Shown here: positions 7,759 through 18,414 of the stretch, one piece after another
How positions within the stretch are numbered: position 1 is the stretch's first letter
How the letters are laid out: every line of letters begins with the position of its first letter
Assembly: GCA_016715965.1 (NCBI GenBank)
Contig: JADJXG010000001.1
Span: 2,919,501 to 2,983,500 of the forward strand
Source of the DNA: Saprospiraceae bacterium
Lineage (GTDB): Bacteria > Bacteroidota > Bacteroidia > Chitinophagales > Saprospiraceae
Direction of reading: 5' to 3'
DNA length: 64,000 nt
The notes under the pieces: generated by a model
What the model saw: only the letters and a program-made list of their open reading frames with translations
What the model was told of the DNA's origin: nothing
Databases searched by the model: none
Program-made: the position numbers and the translations under genes

Positions 7759-10700
7759 ATGAAGTCTATTACATTTTCTTTATTTATTATAATTTCTTCT
7801 AATATATTAGTTGCTCAAAAACAGAAACTTCAAAAGTTTATCGAAGAAGGCCATTCGTTCAATGAAATTTATCAGAGAGCAGATCAGATGATTCGTCTGC
7901 ATCCGCTCGAAGATCGCAATTACCGGAAGGAATTTCAAGATGGAAAGCATGACAAAGAACTGCAGGACAATGATCGTCTGAGATTAGAGCGTTGGGCCTG
8001 GTATTGGAGAGATCGATTGAATGAAGACGGAAGTTTTCCAGACCTCCAAGCCCAACTTGAGGTATATAAGAAAGTCAGATCACAATCCAACTATAGAAAC
8101 AGTCCGGTCTGGAAACATGAGGGACCCATACGAAATACAGGAGGTTATTGGGGAATGGGTAGGACGACGCACATTGATTTTCATCCCAGTCAAAATGCCA
8201 CATTTTTTGTGGCAGCACCCAATGGTGGATTGTGGAAAACCACAGATGGAGGAAGGAATTACGTTTCACTGGGTGAGGATTTGCCCCAGCAACCGGTCGG
8301 TGTAGTGATCGTGGATCCAAAAAATGCGAACAACATTTACATCAGTCTGGGAGAGAAAGAAGGTTGGTGGCAATATGGTTTGGGTGTGTATAAATCCACC
8401 GATGGTGGACAAAGTTGGAAAACCACGGGACTTAGTTGGAGACTTACGGAGAACAAGGTATTGTTCAACATGGTGATGAATCCTCGCAATTCAAACATTT
8501 TATTTGCAGCGACCAACAATGGACTTTATAAAACATTTAATGGTGGCAATTCCTGGGTGAAAGTTTTGAATGACAATTATTCTGATGTGGTGTTTAAGCC
8601 AGGCGATACATCGGTTGTTTATGCGGCAAAGAATGATTACTGGGGAAGTTGTGAAGTGTATAAATCCACCGATGGAGGCAATAATTTTACCCAGGTTTCA
8701 AGTTTCAATACCCAAAAGGCTTTTTTGAAATTTGCAGTGACCGAGGCTAGTCCGAATTGGCTGGGTGTGAATGCAAGCCAGGACAATGCCAAAAGGTTTT
8801 TCTTATCGACCAATGAGGGCGCAAGTTTCAATTATGTATCTGATCTTCCGGAGAATCTGGTCTTCTTTATTTCCCAAATAAATCCTCAAGTCATGTACAC
8901 GGGATTTGTCAATGCTTTCAAATCCACCGATGGTGGTAAGACCTGGAATCAGTTGACGCATTGGCATGGTGGAACGCCATATCCGGAAATTCATGCAGAT
9001 CAAAGATACATGAGCTGTCATCCCAGAAACAAAAATGAAATTTATTTTTGCAATGATGGGGGAGTGTACCGTTACGATGAAAATACAAACCAATGGACAG
9101 AGTTGGTGAATAATTTACCGATCACCCAATTCTATAAGATGGCCATTTCAAACACCAATCCACCGAGTATCATTGGAGGCAGCCAGGACAATGGTGGGTT
9201 CATCCGAAGATCGAATGGTACCTGGGGAAATACGAATGGAGGGGATGCAATGTGGCAGGAGATCGATCCGACCAATGCCAACATTGGATACACTGAATAT
9301 TGGGGCGGCACAGCCGTTTATCGCACCACCAATAATTTTTTTAACCTTACTGAAATCAATAAAAACATTCCTGGGGCACCACAAGGCCAATGGGTGACAC
9401 CTTTTGGATTGAATCCAAAAAATCCAAAAACTTTTATCATTGGATATCACGATGTTTTTGTAAGTTACAACAGGGGAGATCATTTCTCAAAACTGAGCAA
9501 CAATTTGACCGGAGCAGAGGACAAGGATTTGAGGGTTGTGCGAATCAGTCCTTTGGACACTTTGACCATTCTGGCTGCACAGGCCAACATGGTTTACAGG
9601 ACCTATGATTATGGCAAAAACTGGCAGAAAACCAACCTCACCCAATCATTTGAAATCACCGATTTGTGTTATCACAGCAAGGACACCAATCGGGTATGGC
9701 TATCCAGATCAGGACTTGGAAATGTCAAAGTGATGGAGTCCAAAGACCGCGGACGCACCTGGATAAACGCCACGGGCAATTTTGTCAATACACCGGTGCT
9801 GGCACTTTGTTACGACGAAGCGAGCAACATTCTTTTTGCAGGAACTGATATCGGTGTGTTTTACGCAGAGGTAGGAAACTGGAATTGGCAATACTATGGG
9901 ATAGGCTTACCCAATACCTCTGTGACGGATCTTGACATACACCAAGCCACCAGAAAATTGTATGTTTCTACTTACGGGAGGGGATTTTATTCCATCGATC
10001 TTCCGGAGTGCTTTCCATTAAATGTTGAGATAGCTACTCAACTTCCCGATGGTACTTTTACAGGACAAGATTCAATGCAGTTTTGTGTTGGTCAGGACAT
10101 TGTTTTGAAATGCAATACAGCACTTACTCAAGGCGAGTTTAAATGGACTGGTCCCTTGAATTTGGATACCACCCTCCAACAAAATCAAAGCATATACATT
10201 GGTCGTGCTAATTTATCCAGAACAGGAAATTATCATTTGACCTACACTTCCAATAACGGCTGTGTACGCACTGACATGATTTATATTAGGGTCAACAACA
10301 ACCCGGTAGCCAGAGCGCGTGCTGATTTTCAGATTTTGGATTGTCATCATGATGAGATTACTTTGAGTTCTTCAAACCAGTCAACTGACTTTAGATACCA
10401 TTGGACTTTCGGAGGCCAATTTCTTTCCGATAGCAATCTGGTAAAAGTAGATCAGGTAGGCTTGTATTACTTAAAATTGACCAATTCCAGAACCTCCTGT
10501 TTTGTCCTTGATTCAATTTACATCAGGAAAGTAGAATCCCCTTCATTTAATTTGTTTAAGAAGGATGCCATTTGTTTTGGCGATTCCTCCGGAACATTGG
10601 ACTGGTCGGTGAATGGCGGCTTGAAACCATTTTCTTTTGCATTTTCTGATGAGCGGCTGAAAAATCAAAAGACCAATCTCAACGCCGGAACCTACCGAAT

Positions 10701-11265
10701 AGAACTAACAGATTCTTTAAATTGCACTGAATTTATTGAGTTTGAAATCCAACAGCCTTCTGCCATCCAGATTCTTGAAAGTATATCGCATGCAAAATCA
10801 GGAAATGATGGAAAAATTGTGCTGACAGTTTCGGGTGGAACGCCTCCTTATGTCTTCAAATGGTGGGATGGTCAAAATCAAATAGGAGATCAGTCCACCT
10901 TGGAAAATTTATCTCCTGGAATTTACCATTTGGTTTTGATCGATTCCAATCATTGCGAAAGAAATGTTGAATACAATGTCCTGGATGCCAGTTCTACGCA
11001 ACAACTCGAAGAATTGGCTACTCGGATTTTCCCCAATCCGGCAAAAGACTTTATCAATGTGGATTTAAGCAAGTTGGAATTATCTGGGTTGAGCTATCAG
11101 TTGGTCTCGGAAAAAGGAGTAAACGTGTTAAAATCGGGCCTGCTCATTCCATCACAAATCAATCGGATCAATGTTGGCCAACTTTTACCGGGAATATACA
11201 TTATTCGGATTTTAGGTCCTTTGGGAAGTTATGATTTTAAATTTAGCATAGTCACTTCCAGATAG
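7759..11265 (+). CDS. Secreted VPS10/BNR-repeat protein with T9SS type A sorting tail
   Basis: A 1168-residue exported protein. Residues 1-19 form a signal peptide ending in LVAQ. From about residue 120 to 750 there are repeated beta-propeller blades of the BNR/sortilin kind, recognised by KSTDGGQSW-like motifs (WKTTDGGRNY, YKSTDGGQSW, YKSTDGGNNF, FKSTDGGKTW, YRTYDYGKNW). Residues about 765-1080 hold Ig/PKD-like modules with NNGC and SGG motifs. The C-terminus has IFPNPAKDFINVDL and LPGIYIIRI, the T9SS type A sorting signal, so it should be anchored or released at the cell surface. Some relatives are annotated as glycosyl hydrolases, but I see no catalytic evidence for that here. Confidence 0.88.
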   Translation: MKSITFSLFIIISSNILVAQKQKLQKFIEEGHSFNEIYQRADQMIRLHPLEDRNYRKEFQDGKHDKELQDNDRLRLERWAWYWRDRLNEDGSFPDLQAQLEVYKKVRSQSNYRNSPVWKHEGPIRNTGGYWGMGRTTHIDFHPSQNATFFVAAPNGGLWKTTDGGRNYVSLGEDLPQQPVGVVIVDPKNANNIYISLGEKEGWWQYGLGVYKSTDGGQSWKTTGLSWRLTENKVLFNMVMNPRNSNILFAATNNGLYKTFNGGNSWVKVLNDNYSDVVFKPGDTSVVYAAKNDYWGSCEVYKSTDGGNNFTQVSSFNTQKAFLKFAVTEASPNWLGVNASQDNAKRFFLSTNEGASFNYVSDLPENLVFFISQINPQVMYTGFVNAFKSTDGGKTWNQLTHWHGGTPYPEIHADQRYMSCHPRNKNEIYFCNDGGVYRYDENTNQWTELVNNLPITQFYKMAISNTNPPSIIGGSQDNGGFIRRSNGTWGNTNGGDAMWQEIDPTNANIGYTEYWGGTAVYRTTNNFFNLTEINKNIPGAPQGQWVTPFGLNPKNPKTFIIGYHDVFVSYNRGDHFSKLSNNLTGAEDKDLRVVRISPLDTLTILAAQANMVYRTYDYGKNWQKTNLTQSFEITDLCYHSKDTNRVWLSRSGLGNVKVMESKDRGRTWINATGNFVNTPVLALCYDEASNILFAGTDIGVFYAEVGNWNWQYYGIGLPNTSVTDLDIHQATRKLYVSTYGRGFYSIDLPECFPLNVEIATQLPDGTFTGQDSMQFCVGQDIVLKCNTALTQGEFKWTGPLNLDTTLQQNQSIYIGRANLSRTGNYHLTYTSNNGCVRTDMIYIRVNNNPVARARADFQILDCHHDEITLSSSNQSTDFRYHWTFGGQFLSDSNLVKVDQVGLYYLKLTNSRTSCFVLDSIYIRKVESPSFNLFKKDAICFGDSSGTLDWSVNGGLKPFSFAFSDERLKNQKTNLNAGTYRIELTDSLNCTEFIEFEIQQPSAIQILESISHAKSGNDGKIVLTVSGGTPPYVFKWWDGQNQIGDQSTLENLSPGIYHLVLIDSNHCERNVEYNVLDASSTQQLEELATRIFPNPAKDFINVDLSKLELSGLSYQLVSEKGVNVLKSGLLIPSQINRINVGQLLPGIYIIRILGPLGSYDFKFSIVTSR

Positions 11266-11287
11266 AATGGTCCATTAAATTTATTGC

Positions 11288-13498
11288 ATGAAAAAAAATA
11301 CTGTTATTTTAGTCACGGTTTTATTATTGTCGTTCAGCCATTTTCTTATTGCAGGAGAAGGGATGTGGTTACCTCATCTCTTAAAAACCCTTAATGAAAA
11401 GGAAATGAAATTAATGGGAATGAAGATGTCTGCTGAAGACATTTATTCCATCAATAAAGGATCACTCAAGGATGCCATCGTACATTTTGGAGGTGGTTGC
11501 ACCGGAGAAATGATTTCGTCAAGGGGATTGCTTCTCACCAATCATCATTGTGGATACGGTTATATTCAATCTCATTCTACAGTACAGCGAAATCTTTTGA
11601 AGGATGGATTTTGGTCGAGCAATCTCAGCGAGGAAATCCCATGCATAGGTCTGAGTGCAACCTTTATTGTAAGAATTGAAGATGTGACTGCTCAAATGCT
11701 CAAAGGGATTGATTCAAGCATGAGGGATAATCAAAGGAGATTATTGTACGATCAGAATCAAAATGAACTTTTAAAAAATTTTAAAAAAGAAAGTTATCAG
11801 GACCTTGTGATCAGAGGATTTTACCATGGAAACCAGTTTTTTGCTTTTGTGACAGAAACTTACAAAGATGTCCGTCTTGTCGGCACTCCTCCAGAGTCCA
11901 TCGGAAAATTTGGTGCGGATACCGACAATTGGGTATGGCCCAGACATACAGGTGATTTTTCACTGTTTAGGATTTATGCCAATCACGACAATTTACCGGC
12001 TGAATATGCCGAATCAAATAAGCCTTTGGTACCAAGACATTTTTTGCCTGTGTCGATGAGTGGCGTGGAGGAAGGTGATTTTACCATGGTGTTTGGATTT
12101 CCGGGAAGGACCAATGAGTACCTGACAGAAGAAGGTGTAAGGCAAATCACTGAAGTGCAAAATCCGGTGAGAATCAAAATAAGGGATGAGGTGTTAAAAA
12201 TTATGGACAAGTACATGAGGTCGGAAGAAAAAGTAAAAATTCAATACAGTTCCTCCTACGCTGGTATTGCCAATGCCTGGAAAAAGTGGATCGGAGAAAG
12301 CCAGGGAGTCAAGTTTACAAAAGGATTGGAGAGAAAGGCCAAATGGGATCGGGAATTTCAAAATAGGGTGGACCAAAATCAGAAATGGGAAAAATACCGC
12401 CAACTTATTCCGGAGTTGGATAAAAACTACCGTTTACTGGAACCTCTTGCCCTTGCAAAGGAATATTATGCCGAAGCCTACCAGAGAAATACCCAAATTT
12501 ACAGTTGTTACAACCGAATTAAGAAATTGTCAGAAGTTTACGAAGGGCGTGGAGAAGAAACTTTTTATAAGCGAAAACAGGAAATGTCAAATCAATTGGA
12601 TCAATTGTTTAAAGACATGGATTTGCGGATTGAAACCGAAATATTTTCTACGGTCACTCAGATTCTTCATGGTGGAATAACTACTGAGCTTATGATGCCA
12701 TACCTGCGTGAGCAAATTCTTTTGGCAAATTCTGATTTCGTCCGCTTTGCAGAAAACCTAATAGGTAAAAGTCAGTTTACCTCCGTCGAAAAATTGAATA
12801 AACTGAATGCACTTGAATATAAAGATTGGAAGGCTGCAGTTTTGGAGGATCCATTGTGGAAATTTTACCACGAACTAAATTACTTTATAAACTATGGCAT
12901 TCAGCCACAGGCCACCGTCTTGGAGGAAAATATTTCTGACCTCAGAAGAGTGCATATGGCTGCATTGCTTGAAGTTTTCCCGGAGCGAAAGTTCTATCCG
13001 GATGCCAATTCTACTTTACGGGTCACCTATGGCAAAGTAGAAGGATTCAAACCCCGCGACGGAGTTAGCTACAATGCCCAGACGTATTTGGATGGAGTGT
13101 TGGAAAAATATGTGCCCGATGATTATGAATTTGATGTGCATCCAAAGTTGATTAAATTATACAAGGATAAAGATTTTGGCAGATATGGAGAAAATGGAAA
13201 AATGCCACTGGCATTTATTGGATCCAATCATACCACGGGAGGAAATTCAGGAAGTCCGGCGATTGATGCACATGGCAATTTGATTGGCCTTAATTTTGAT
13301 CGGGTTTGGGAAGGAACGATGAGTGATGTGAATTATGATGTTTCGATTTGCAGGAACATTATGGTGGATGCGCGATATATATTATTCGTCATTGACAAAT
13401 TTGCGGGAGCCACTCATTTGGTCGATGAAATGAAATTGGTTTACCCCAAGAAGAGCCGCGCTAAAAATTCTAAAATACCATTAAAGAAAGCTTCCTAG
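11288..13498 (+). CDS. S46 family dipeptidyl peptidase, DPP11-like
   Basis: A 736-residue periplasmic serine exopeptidase that removes dipeptides from peptide N-termini. A signal peptide (1-22) precedes EGMWLPHLL. The catalytic histidine is in TNHHCGYG (about 86-87) and the nucleophile is S654 in GGNSGSPA; the acidic residue is probably in GADTDNWVWPRH. R672 in GLNFDRVWEG lies 18 residues after the serine. The same spacing exists in Porphyromonas DPP11 (S655, R673), where this arginine selects Asp/Glu at P1, whereas DPP7 has glycine. Specificity for acidic residues is therefore inferred. The gene starts 22 bases after the preceding T9SS cargo gene. Confidence 0.92.
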   Translation: MKKNTVILVTVLLLSFSHFLIAGEGMWLPHLLKTLNEKEMKLMGMKMSAEDIYSINKGSLKDAIVHFGGGCTGEMISSRGLLLTNHHCGYGYIQSHSTVQRNLLKDGFWSSNLSEEIPCIGLSATFIVRIEDVTAQMLKGIDSSMRDNQRRLLYDQNQNELLKNFKKESYQDLVIRGFYHGNQFFAFVTETYKDVRLVGTPPESIGKFGADTDNWVWPRHTGDFSLFRIYANHDNLPAEYAESNKPLVPRHFLPVSMSGVEEGDFTMVFGFPGRTNEYLTEEGVRQITEVQNPVRIKIRDEVLKIMDKYMRSEEKVKIQYSSSYAGIANAWKKWIGESQGVKFTKGLERKAKWDREFQNRVDQNQKWEKYRQLIPELDKNYRLLEPLALAKEYYAEAYQRNTQIYSCYNRIKKLSEVYEGRGEETFYKRKQEMSNQLDQLFKDMDLRIETEIFSTVTQILHGGITTELMMPYLREQILLANSDFVRFAENLIGKSQFTSVEKLNKLNALEYKDWKAAVLEDPLWKFYHELNYFINYGIQPQATVLEENISDLRRVHMAALLEVFPERKFYPDANSTLRVTYGKVEGFKPRDGVSYNAQTYLDGVLEKYVPDDYEFDVHPKLIKLYKDKDFGRYGENGKMPLAFIGSNHTTGGNSGSPAIDAHGNLIGLNFDRVWEGTMSDVNYDVSICRNIMVDARYILFVIDKFAGATHLVDEMKLVYPKKSRAKNSKIPLKKAS

Positions 13499-13543
13499 GA
13501 TAGCCATATTGGCTGAAGGAATTAAATCAATGCATCCATTAAA

Positions 13544-16500
13544 ATGAATAAACTACTTTTTACTCTTCTCCTCCCATCTTTGTTTGTAAGCGTGCTATGG
13601 ATTGGGGAATTGGCAGCACAATGTGCAGGGTTGGATGCGGATGCAGGACCGGACCAATTTACCTGTGATCCCTTGGATATGATTACCCTCCAGGGAAATG
13701 TCAATGGAAATTATACAAAAATCATGTGGACGCCAACTACTGGTCTCAGCAACCCCGTTGTTTTAGATCCAATGGTGACCCACAAATCTCCCGGTAGATA
13801 TACCTATCGTTTAACCGCAGAAGGGCAAAGCAATGTCAATCTGATCAGCAATGGCGATTTTGAATCGGGTAATTCAGGATTTAGTACCGAATATGCTTTT
13901 GGCGCACCGGGAAGTCCTTTTGGTCCCAATAACTACGGCATTGGTTCCAACCCTATGGCATACAACAGTGGATTTAGCCCTTGTGGAGATAACACATCCG
14001 GAGGTGGCTTGATGATGATCGTGGATGGATCAACTGCTGCGGGCAGAAGAGTATGGTGTCAGACGGTGCCCGTGGTGGCAGGAAGAGATTATCTTTTTGA
14101 GTTTTATGTGATGAGTGTATTTCCTGTTGCACCTGCCCAACTATCCATCAGCGTGAATGGAAATATTATTGCATCCGGTGGTGCGGGTGCAGTTTGCGAT
14201 TGGATAAGAATTGAAGGCTGCTTTCAAGCCACGAGCGGCTCTGCCCAAATCTGTATTTCTGAAACATCCGGTATTGGTTACGGCAATGATTTTGCTTTGG
14301 ATGACCTGGCGCTGTTTGAGAAATGCATTGATTTTGATGAAGTCACCGTTGAGATTGTAGACATTCAAGCAATGATTACTGCGCCCAATGTTCCCAGATG
14401 TGGTTCGGATCCATTTGATTTGTTTGCGAATGGCTCCTCTTTTGGACCAGGATTTACTTATGAATGGTCAACAGATAGAGGCCGCATCCTTTCTACCAAT
14501 GGAATGATGGCCAGAGTCAGAGGCTCAGGGACATACACCCTAACCGTCAAATACAAAAATGGCAATACAGAATGTGAGGCAGAAGCTCAATTTGATTTTG
14601 AAGCACCCGATGCTTTGGCCGGCAATATTTTGACCAGTGGAAAAGTAAGCTGTGCCGGGGATACCCTCAGTTTAAGAGCCATCATGGCTACGGGAAGCGG
14701 TAGCTATAGTTACAATTGGAGCCCGGGCGTCAATGTGATCAGCGGACAGGGAACAGATCTGATTAGGGTTTTATTGCCGGGAAAATACACGGTTACTATT
14801 GTGGATGAGCTGGTGGACTGCGAGCTTGTCCTCGATTTTGATCTCCAGGCTGATACCTTTGCACCTAATATCGCATTGTCCGGAGATTCTCTCCTTACCT
14901 GTCGTTTAAAGCAAGCGACCATCAATGTATTACCATCTGACACTAATCAATTTCAAATTGTTTGGACAGATCCTATGAATTCACAAATATCTCCGCAAAA
15001 CTCGATAACGAGCAATATCCCGGGCTTATACAAAGTGCGATTGATTGATAAATTGAATCATTGCAGTGACAGTGCAGAGTGGAATATTTTCATCGACACT
15101 TTAAAACCAAATTTCGATTTGGGCGAGGATCAATTCATAGATTGCAGAGACAGCTTGGTGTTAATTGAGCCATCGTTCACTCAGTTGCCTGGAAGCGCTC
15201 ATATTTTTTGGACCATTGCAGGATCAGCTTTGTCCACTGAATTTAATTTAAACAACAAATTTGTCAGTAAACCTGGTTTGGTCAACTTGCGAATTCTGGA
15301 CACACTCAACGGATGTGAAGCCAAAGATTCTTTATGGATCAATGATTTAAGAAAAATACCGGATTTGGAGGCAGGAGCTGGTGACACCATCACTTGTTTG
15401 AATTCTCAAATTACACTAAACGCCATCACCAATCCCTCGGATACACTTTTATACCAGTGGTTTACAAATGGAGGTAATATTCTTTCTGGAGAAAATACAC
15501 CGGATGTTCTAATCAATCAAAAAGGCTGGTATTTTCTGTCTGTACATAATCCATCCAATGGATGCAGCAATTTTGATTCAGTATTTATTGATGAGGATTT
15601 GGTCAAACCTATCTCTGATGCAGGTCCGGATCAATTGTTTAGATGTCTGGATAGTCTGATCACCATTCAGGCGCTTGGTAGCAGTACAGGGATTGAGTTT
15701 GAATATCAATGGTTCACAATGGATGGCGATATAGTTTCTGGATATACATCATTAAGTATGCAACTCCGTCGCCCGGGCCGGTATACCTTAATTGTAACCA
15801 ATCGTTTGAATGGCTGCTTGGATAGTTCTTTTGTGGACGTTTTGCCGGATCAGAATTTACCCATTGTTCAGATCTCTGTCCCGGATACCATTAATTGTAT
15901 AAAATCCTCGGTCGTCCTTAACGCCAATGTAAGTTCTCAAACGGGAAATCCACTGAATTACTTGTGGACCAGTTCACAAGGTGGCATCGTTTCCAGTCCG
16001 GATGTACTCTTGGCAAGAGTAGATAAGCCAGGTGTATACACCCTGACTGCTACGGACCCAAGCAATGGCTGCATGTCTTCAAGTTCCGTGGTGGTTCAGA
16101 TTGATACATTGAAGCCAACGATCCATGCGGGTTGGGATTTAAAATGGAATTGTGCTACCCAAAATCTAATGCTTTCCGGGACAGCCTTTACACCTGCATC
16201 CAATTTAAATTTCTCCTGGAGCACTGCGGACGGCTTAATCATAGGAAATTCAGATACTCAAAATATTCTTGTAGGAAAAGCAGGAGCATATATTTTCAAA
16301 GTGACCAATCAGATCAATGGTTGTGAAGAAACAGATCAGGTAGATGTGATACTGGATACCATGAAGCCACTTGTAATTTTATCATTTCCGGATACTTTGA
16401 GCTGTAAAAGACCATTTGTTACCATCCATGCCCGAGGTTCAGATGTGGGTCCAACATTGTATAGATTCTGGACGAATCAAGATGGTATTAGAATTAACCC

Positions 16501-17644
16501 GTTCTATTCAAACCAACTCGATGTAACCATTCCGGGGACCTACACATTGACCATTCGAGATAGCAGTAATTTTTGTGAATCTAAAGCGACGGTCGAAGTG
16601 GTAGAAAATAAGCAAATTCCAAATTTTTCATTAACTCCTGTCAGAGAGCTAACTTGTTTGGTTCAGCAAATTACACTTGGCGTGCAGGTACAACATTCTT
16701 TGGTATATTATGAAACCTATTGGTTTACTTTCAACGGAACGATTGATTCAGGGAGGTTTACGGATCAATGCATTGTTTCTGCACCTGGTGAGTATTTTGT
16801 AAGAGTGCGCGACACCTTGAATGGTTGTGAAAGAATGGATACAATTATTGTTACCGAAAATACAAATCTTCCTACTGGCATTGATTTATCCATAAATCAG
16901 CCCAAATGCAGTGGCGATATTTCCGGCGTCCAAATTTTAAATGTGGTTGGTGGTGAGAAACCTCTGGAATTGTTTGTTGGAAATCAAAGAATCAATGGTC
17001 AACAAATCAACGGATTGTCTCCGGGTCTTCATGTTTTGACGGTGCGGGATGCCAATGGTTGTACCCATCAACAATTGATACAAATTGACACACCTTCTAT
17101 GGTCTCTTTGGACATTGTGCCGGAGATTAAACTAAACTTTGGAGAGAATTACGTCCTTCAACCCACTTATGGCAGTTATCCGGATTCAATTGCCTGGATA
17201 AGCTGGACGCCGTCGGATTACTTGAGTTGCAATGATTGTAGAGAACCCGAATTGATCAATCCGCAGGAAGACATTGAGTATTTGGTAACCTATGCAGACA
17301 AAAACGGATGTCAGGCATCATCAAGGGTCAAGGTGAAAATTATTAAACGGGGTATTTGGGTGCCAAATTCATTTAGTCCCAATGGCGATGGAGTAAACGA
17401 TAATTTTATACCCGTTTTAGCGCCCGATAGCTATCAAATCATCCGAAGTTTGAACATTTATGACAGATGGGGGAATCTGGTCTATGCTGGGAGGAATTTA
17501 TTGCCAAACAATCCGAATGATGGTTGGGATGGAAATTATAAGACTCAACCTGTCAATCCGGGTGTTTACGTTTGGATGCTTGAAATAGAATGGAAAAACG
17601 GAGAACTCGAAAAGTTTCAGGGTGATTTGAGTCTGATCAGATGA
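13544..17644 (+). CDS. Large exported PKD/Ig-repeat protein with type B (CHU_C) sorting domain
   Basis: A 1366-residue protein with a signal peptide (about 1-25, ending in LAAQ). After a carbohydrate-binding-like region (about 100-245) it consists of many modules of about 95-100 residues with a shared pattern: D...KP at the start, C before a VTL-type strand, YxWxTxxG, PGxYTLTV and NGC at the end. One SPRB-like repeat (QPKCSGDISGVQIL) follows. The C-terminus has VPNSFSPNGDGVNDNF and YDRWGNLVY, the CHU_C or T9SS type B signal of gliding-motility-associated proteins. A surface adhesin or matrix role is inferred. The last codon overlaps the next gene by four bases. Confidence 0.9.
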   Translation: MNKLLFTLLLPSLFVSVLWIGELAAQCAGLDADAGPDQFTCDPLDMITLQGNVNGNYTKIMWTPTTGLSNPVVLDPMVTHKSPGRYTYRLTAEGQSNVNLISNGDFESGNSGFSTEYAFGAPGSPFGPNNYGIGSNPMAYNSGFSPCGDNTSGGGLMMIVDGSTAAGRRVWCQTVPVVAGRDYLFEFYVMSVFPVAPAQLSISVNGNIIASGGAGAVCDWIRIEGCFQATSGSAQICISETSGIGYGNDFALDDLALFEKCIDFDEVTVEIVDIQAMITAPNVPRCGSDPFDLFANGSSFGPGFTYEWSTDRGRILSTNGMMARVRGSGTYTLTVKYKNGNTECEAEAQFDFEAPDALAGNILTSGKVSCAGDTLSLRAIMATGSGSYSYNWSPGVNVISGQGTDLIRVLLPGKYTVTIVDELVDCELVLDFDLQADTFAPNIALSGDSLLTCRLKQATINVLPSDTNQFQIVWTDPMNSQISPQNSITSNIPGLYKVRLIDKLNHCSDSAEWNIFIDTLKPNFDLGEDQFIDCRDSLVLIEPSFTQLPGSAHIFWTIAGSALSTEFNLNNKFVSKPGLVNLRILDTLNGCEAKDSLWINDLRKIPDLEAGAGDTITCLNSQITLNAITNPSDTLLYQWFTNGGNILSGENTPDVLINQKGWYFLSVHNPSNGCSNFDSVFIDEDLVKPISDAGPDQLFRCLDSLITIQALGSSTGIEFEYQWFTMDGDIVSGYTSLSMQLRRPGRYTLIVTNRLNGCLDSSFVDVLPDQNLPIVQISVPDTINCIKSSVVLNANVSSQTGNPLNYLWTSSQGGIVSSPDVLLARVDKPGVYTLTATDPSNGCMSSSSVVVQIDTLKPTIHAGWDLKWNCATQNLMLSGTAFTPASNLNFSWSTADGLIIGNSDTQNILVGKAGAYIFKVTNQINGCEETDQVDVILDTMKPLVILSFPDTLSCKRPFVTIHARGSDVGPTLYRFWTNQDGIRINPFYSNQLDVTIPGTYTLTIRDSSNFCESKATVEVVENKQIPNFSLTPVRELTCLVQQITLGVQVQHSLVYYETYWFTFNGTIDSGRFTDQCIVSAPGEYFVRVRDTLNGCERMDTIIVTENTNLPTGIDLSINQPKCSGDISGVQILNVVGGEKPLELFVGNQRINGQQINGLSPGLHVLTVRDANGCTHQQLIQIDTPSMVSLDIVPEIKLNFGENYVLQPTYGSYPDSIAWISWTPSDYLSCNDCREPELINPQEDIEYLVTYADKNGCQASSRVKVKIIKRGIWVPNSFSPNGDGVNDNFIPVLAPDSYQIIRSLNIYDRWGNLVYAGRNLLPNNPNDGWDGNYKTQPVNPGVYVWMLEIEWKNGELEKFQGDLSLIR

Positions 17645-18315
17645 CAGAAATCCCCCTTATTGTATTTGAAGACAAACACCTGATGGTTTTAGATAAACCA
17701 GCAGGAATGGTTTGTGAAGCTGGACAAAAAGCAAATAAGCTGAGTGTCCAACAATGGGTATTAGAACATTTTATAACCTCGGGGCAGAAAGCCAAAAATC
17801 TGATCGCAGGCATTTGCCATCGTTTGGATAAACCTGTTTCGGGTTTGATGGTGGTGGCCAAAAAACCTTCTTCATTGAAAGAATTGAATCTCATGTTTCA
17901 GAGAAAACTAGTGCATAAGTATTACCATGCATTGGTGGAAGCAGATGCCTCTGCCATTCCTTTACATCCATCTCTTTTCCTTTTGAAAGATGAAAAAATT
18001 GTCAAAGCCATTGTAAAGGACCAGCCGGCGACTGGTTATAAAACCATCAAATCAGAATTCGAATGTATTGAACACAATGCAGAATACTCCGTGCTTAAAA
18101 TAAGAATTTATACGGGTCGTTTTCATCAAATACGGTCTTCCCTGTCCTTCTTGGGGTTTCCGGTTTGGAATGATCAATTGTATGGCGCAAAATACCGATC
18201 AGACATTGCGGGCATAGGATTGCAAGCAACCAGATTGGATTTTGTTCATCCGATTTCCAGAGAACCCATGTCGTTTAGTATTGAGAATAGGCTAAAACAC
18301 CAATTTATTGATTGA
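17641..18315 (+). CDS. RluA-family RNA pseudouridine synthase
   Basis: A 224-residue enzyme that isomerises uridine to pseudouridine in RNA. The active-site motif HRLDKPVSG (60-68, catalytic D63) and the later YTGRFHQIRSSLSFLGFPVWND are the RluA-family landmarks. There is no N-terminal S4 domain, so it belongs to the short RluA/RluC-like group; the target (rRNA or tRNA) cannot be told. Its ATG overlaps the TGA of the preceding surface-protein gene as ATGA, an odd coupling for an intracellular enzyme that probably reflects only compact packing. Confidence 0.9.
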   Translation: MTEIPLIVFEDKHLMVLDKPAGMVCEAGQKANKLSVQQWVLEHFITSGQKAKNLIAGICHRLDKPVSGLMVVAKKPSSLKELNLMFQRKLVHKYYHALVEADASAIPLHPSLFLLKDEKIVKAIVKDQPATGYKTIKSEFECIEHNAEYSVLKIRIYTGRFHQIRSSLSFLGFPVWNDQLYGAKYRSDIAGIGLQATRLDFVHPISREPMSFSIENRLKHQFID

Positions 18316-18390
18316 TTTTACAGAAAATTGGATTCATTTAGATTAAATGAAAACGTTTCCTTTTTATCGCTGATTCTCTTCAATTTAATT

Positions 18391-18398
18391 TAGTTTTG
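18391..18398 (+). promoter_or_regulatory. Promoter -7 box of the methylmalonyl-CoA operon
   Basis: TAGTTTTG matches TAnnTTTG and ends 16 bases before the first ATG of the biotin-carrier gene. No good TTTG is present at -33. Confidence 0.45.
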
Positions 18399-18414
18399 CA
18401 GTTCTCAAAAATAA

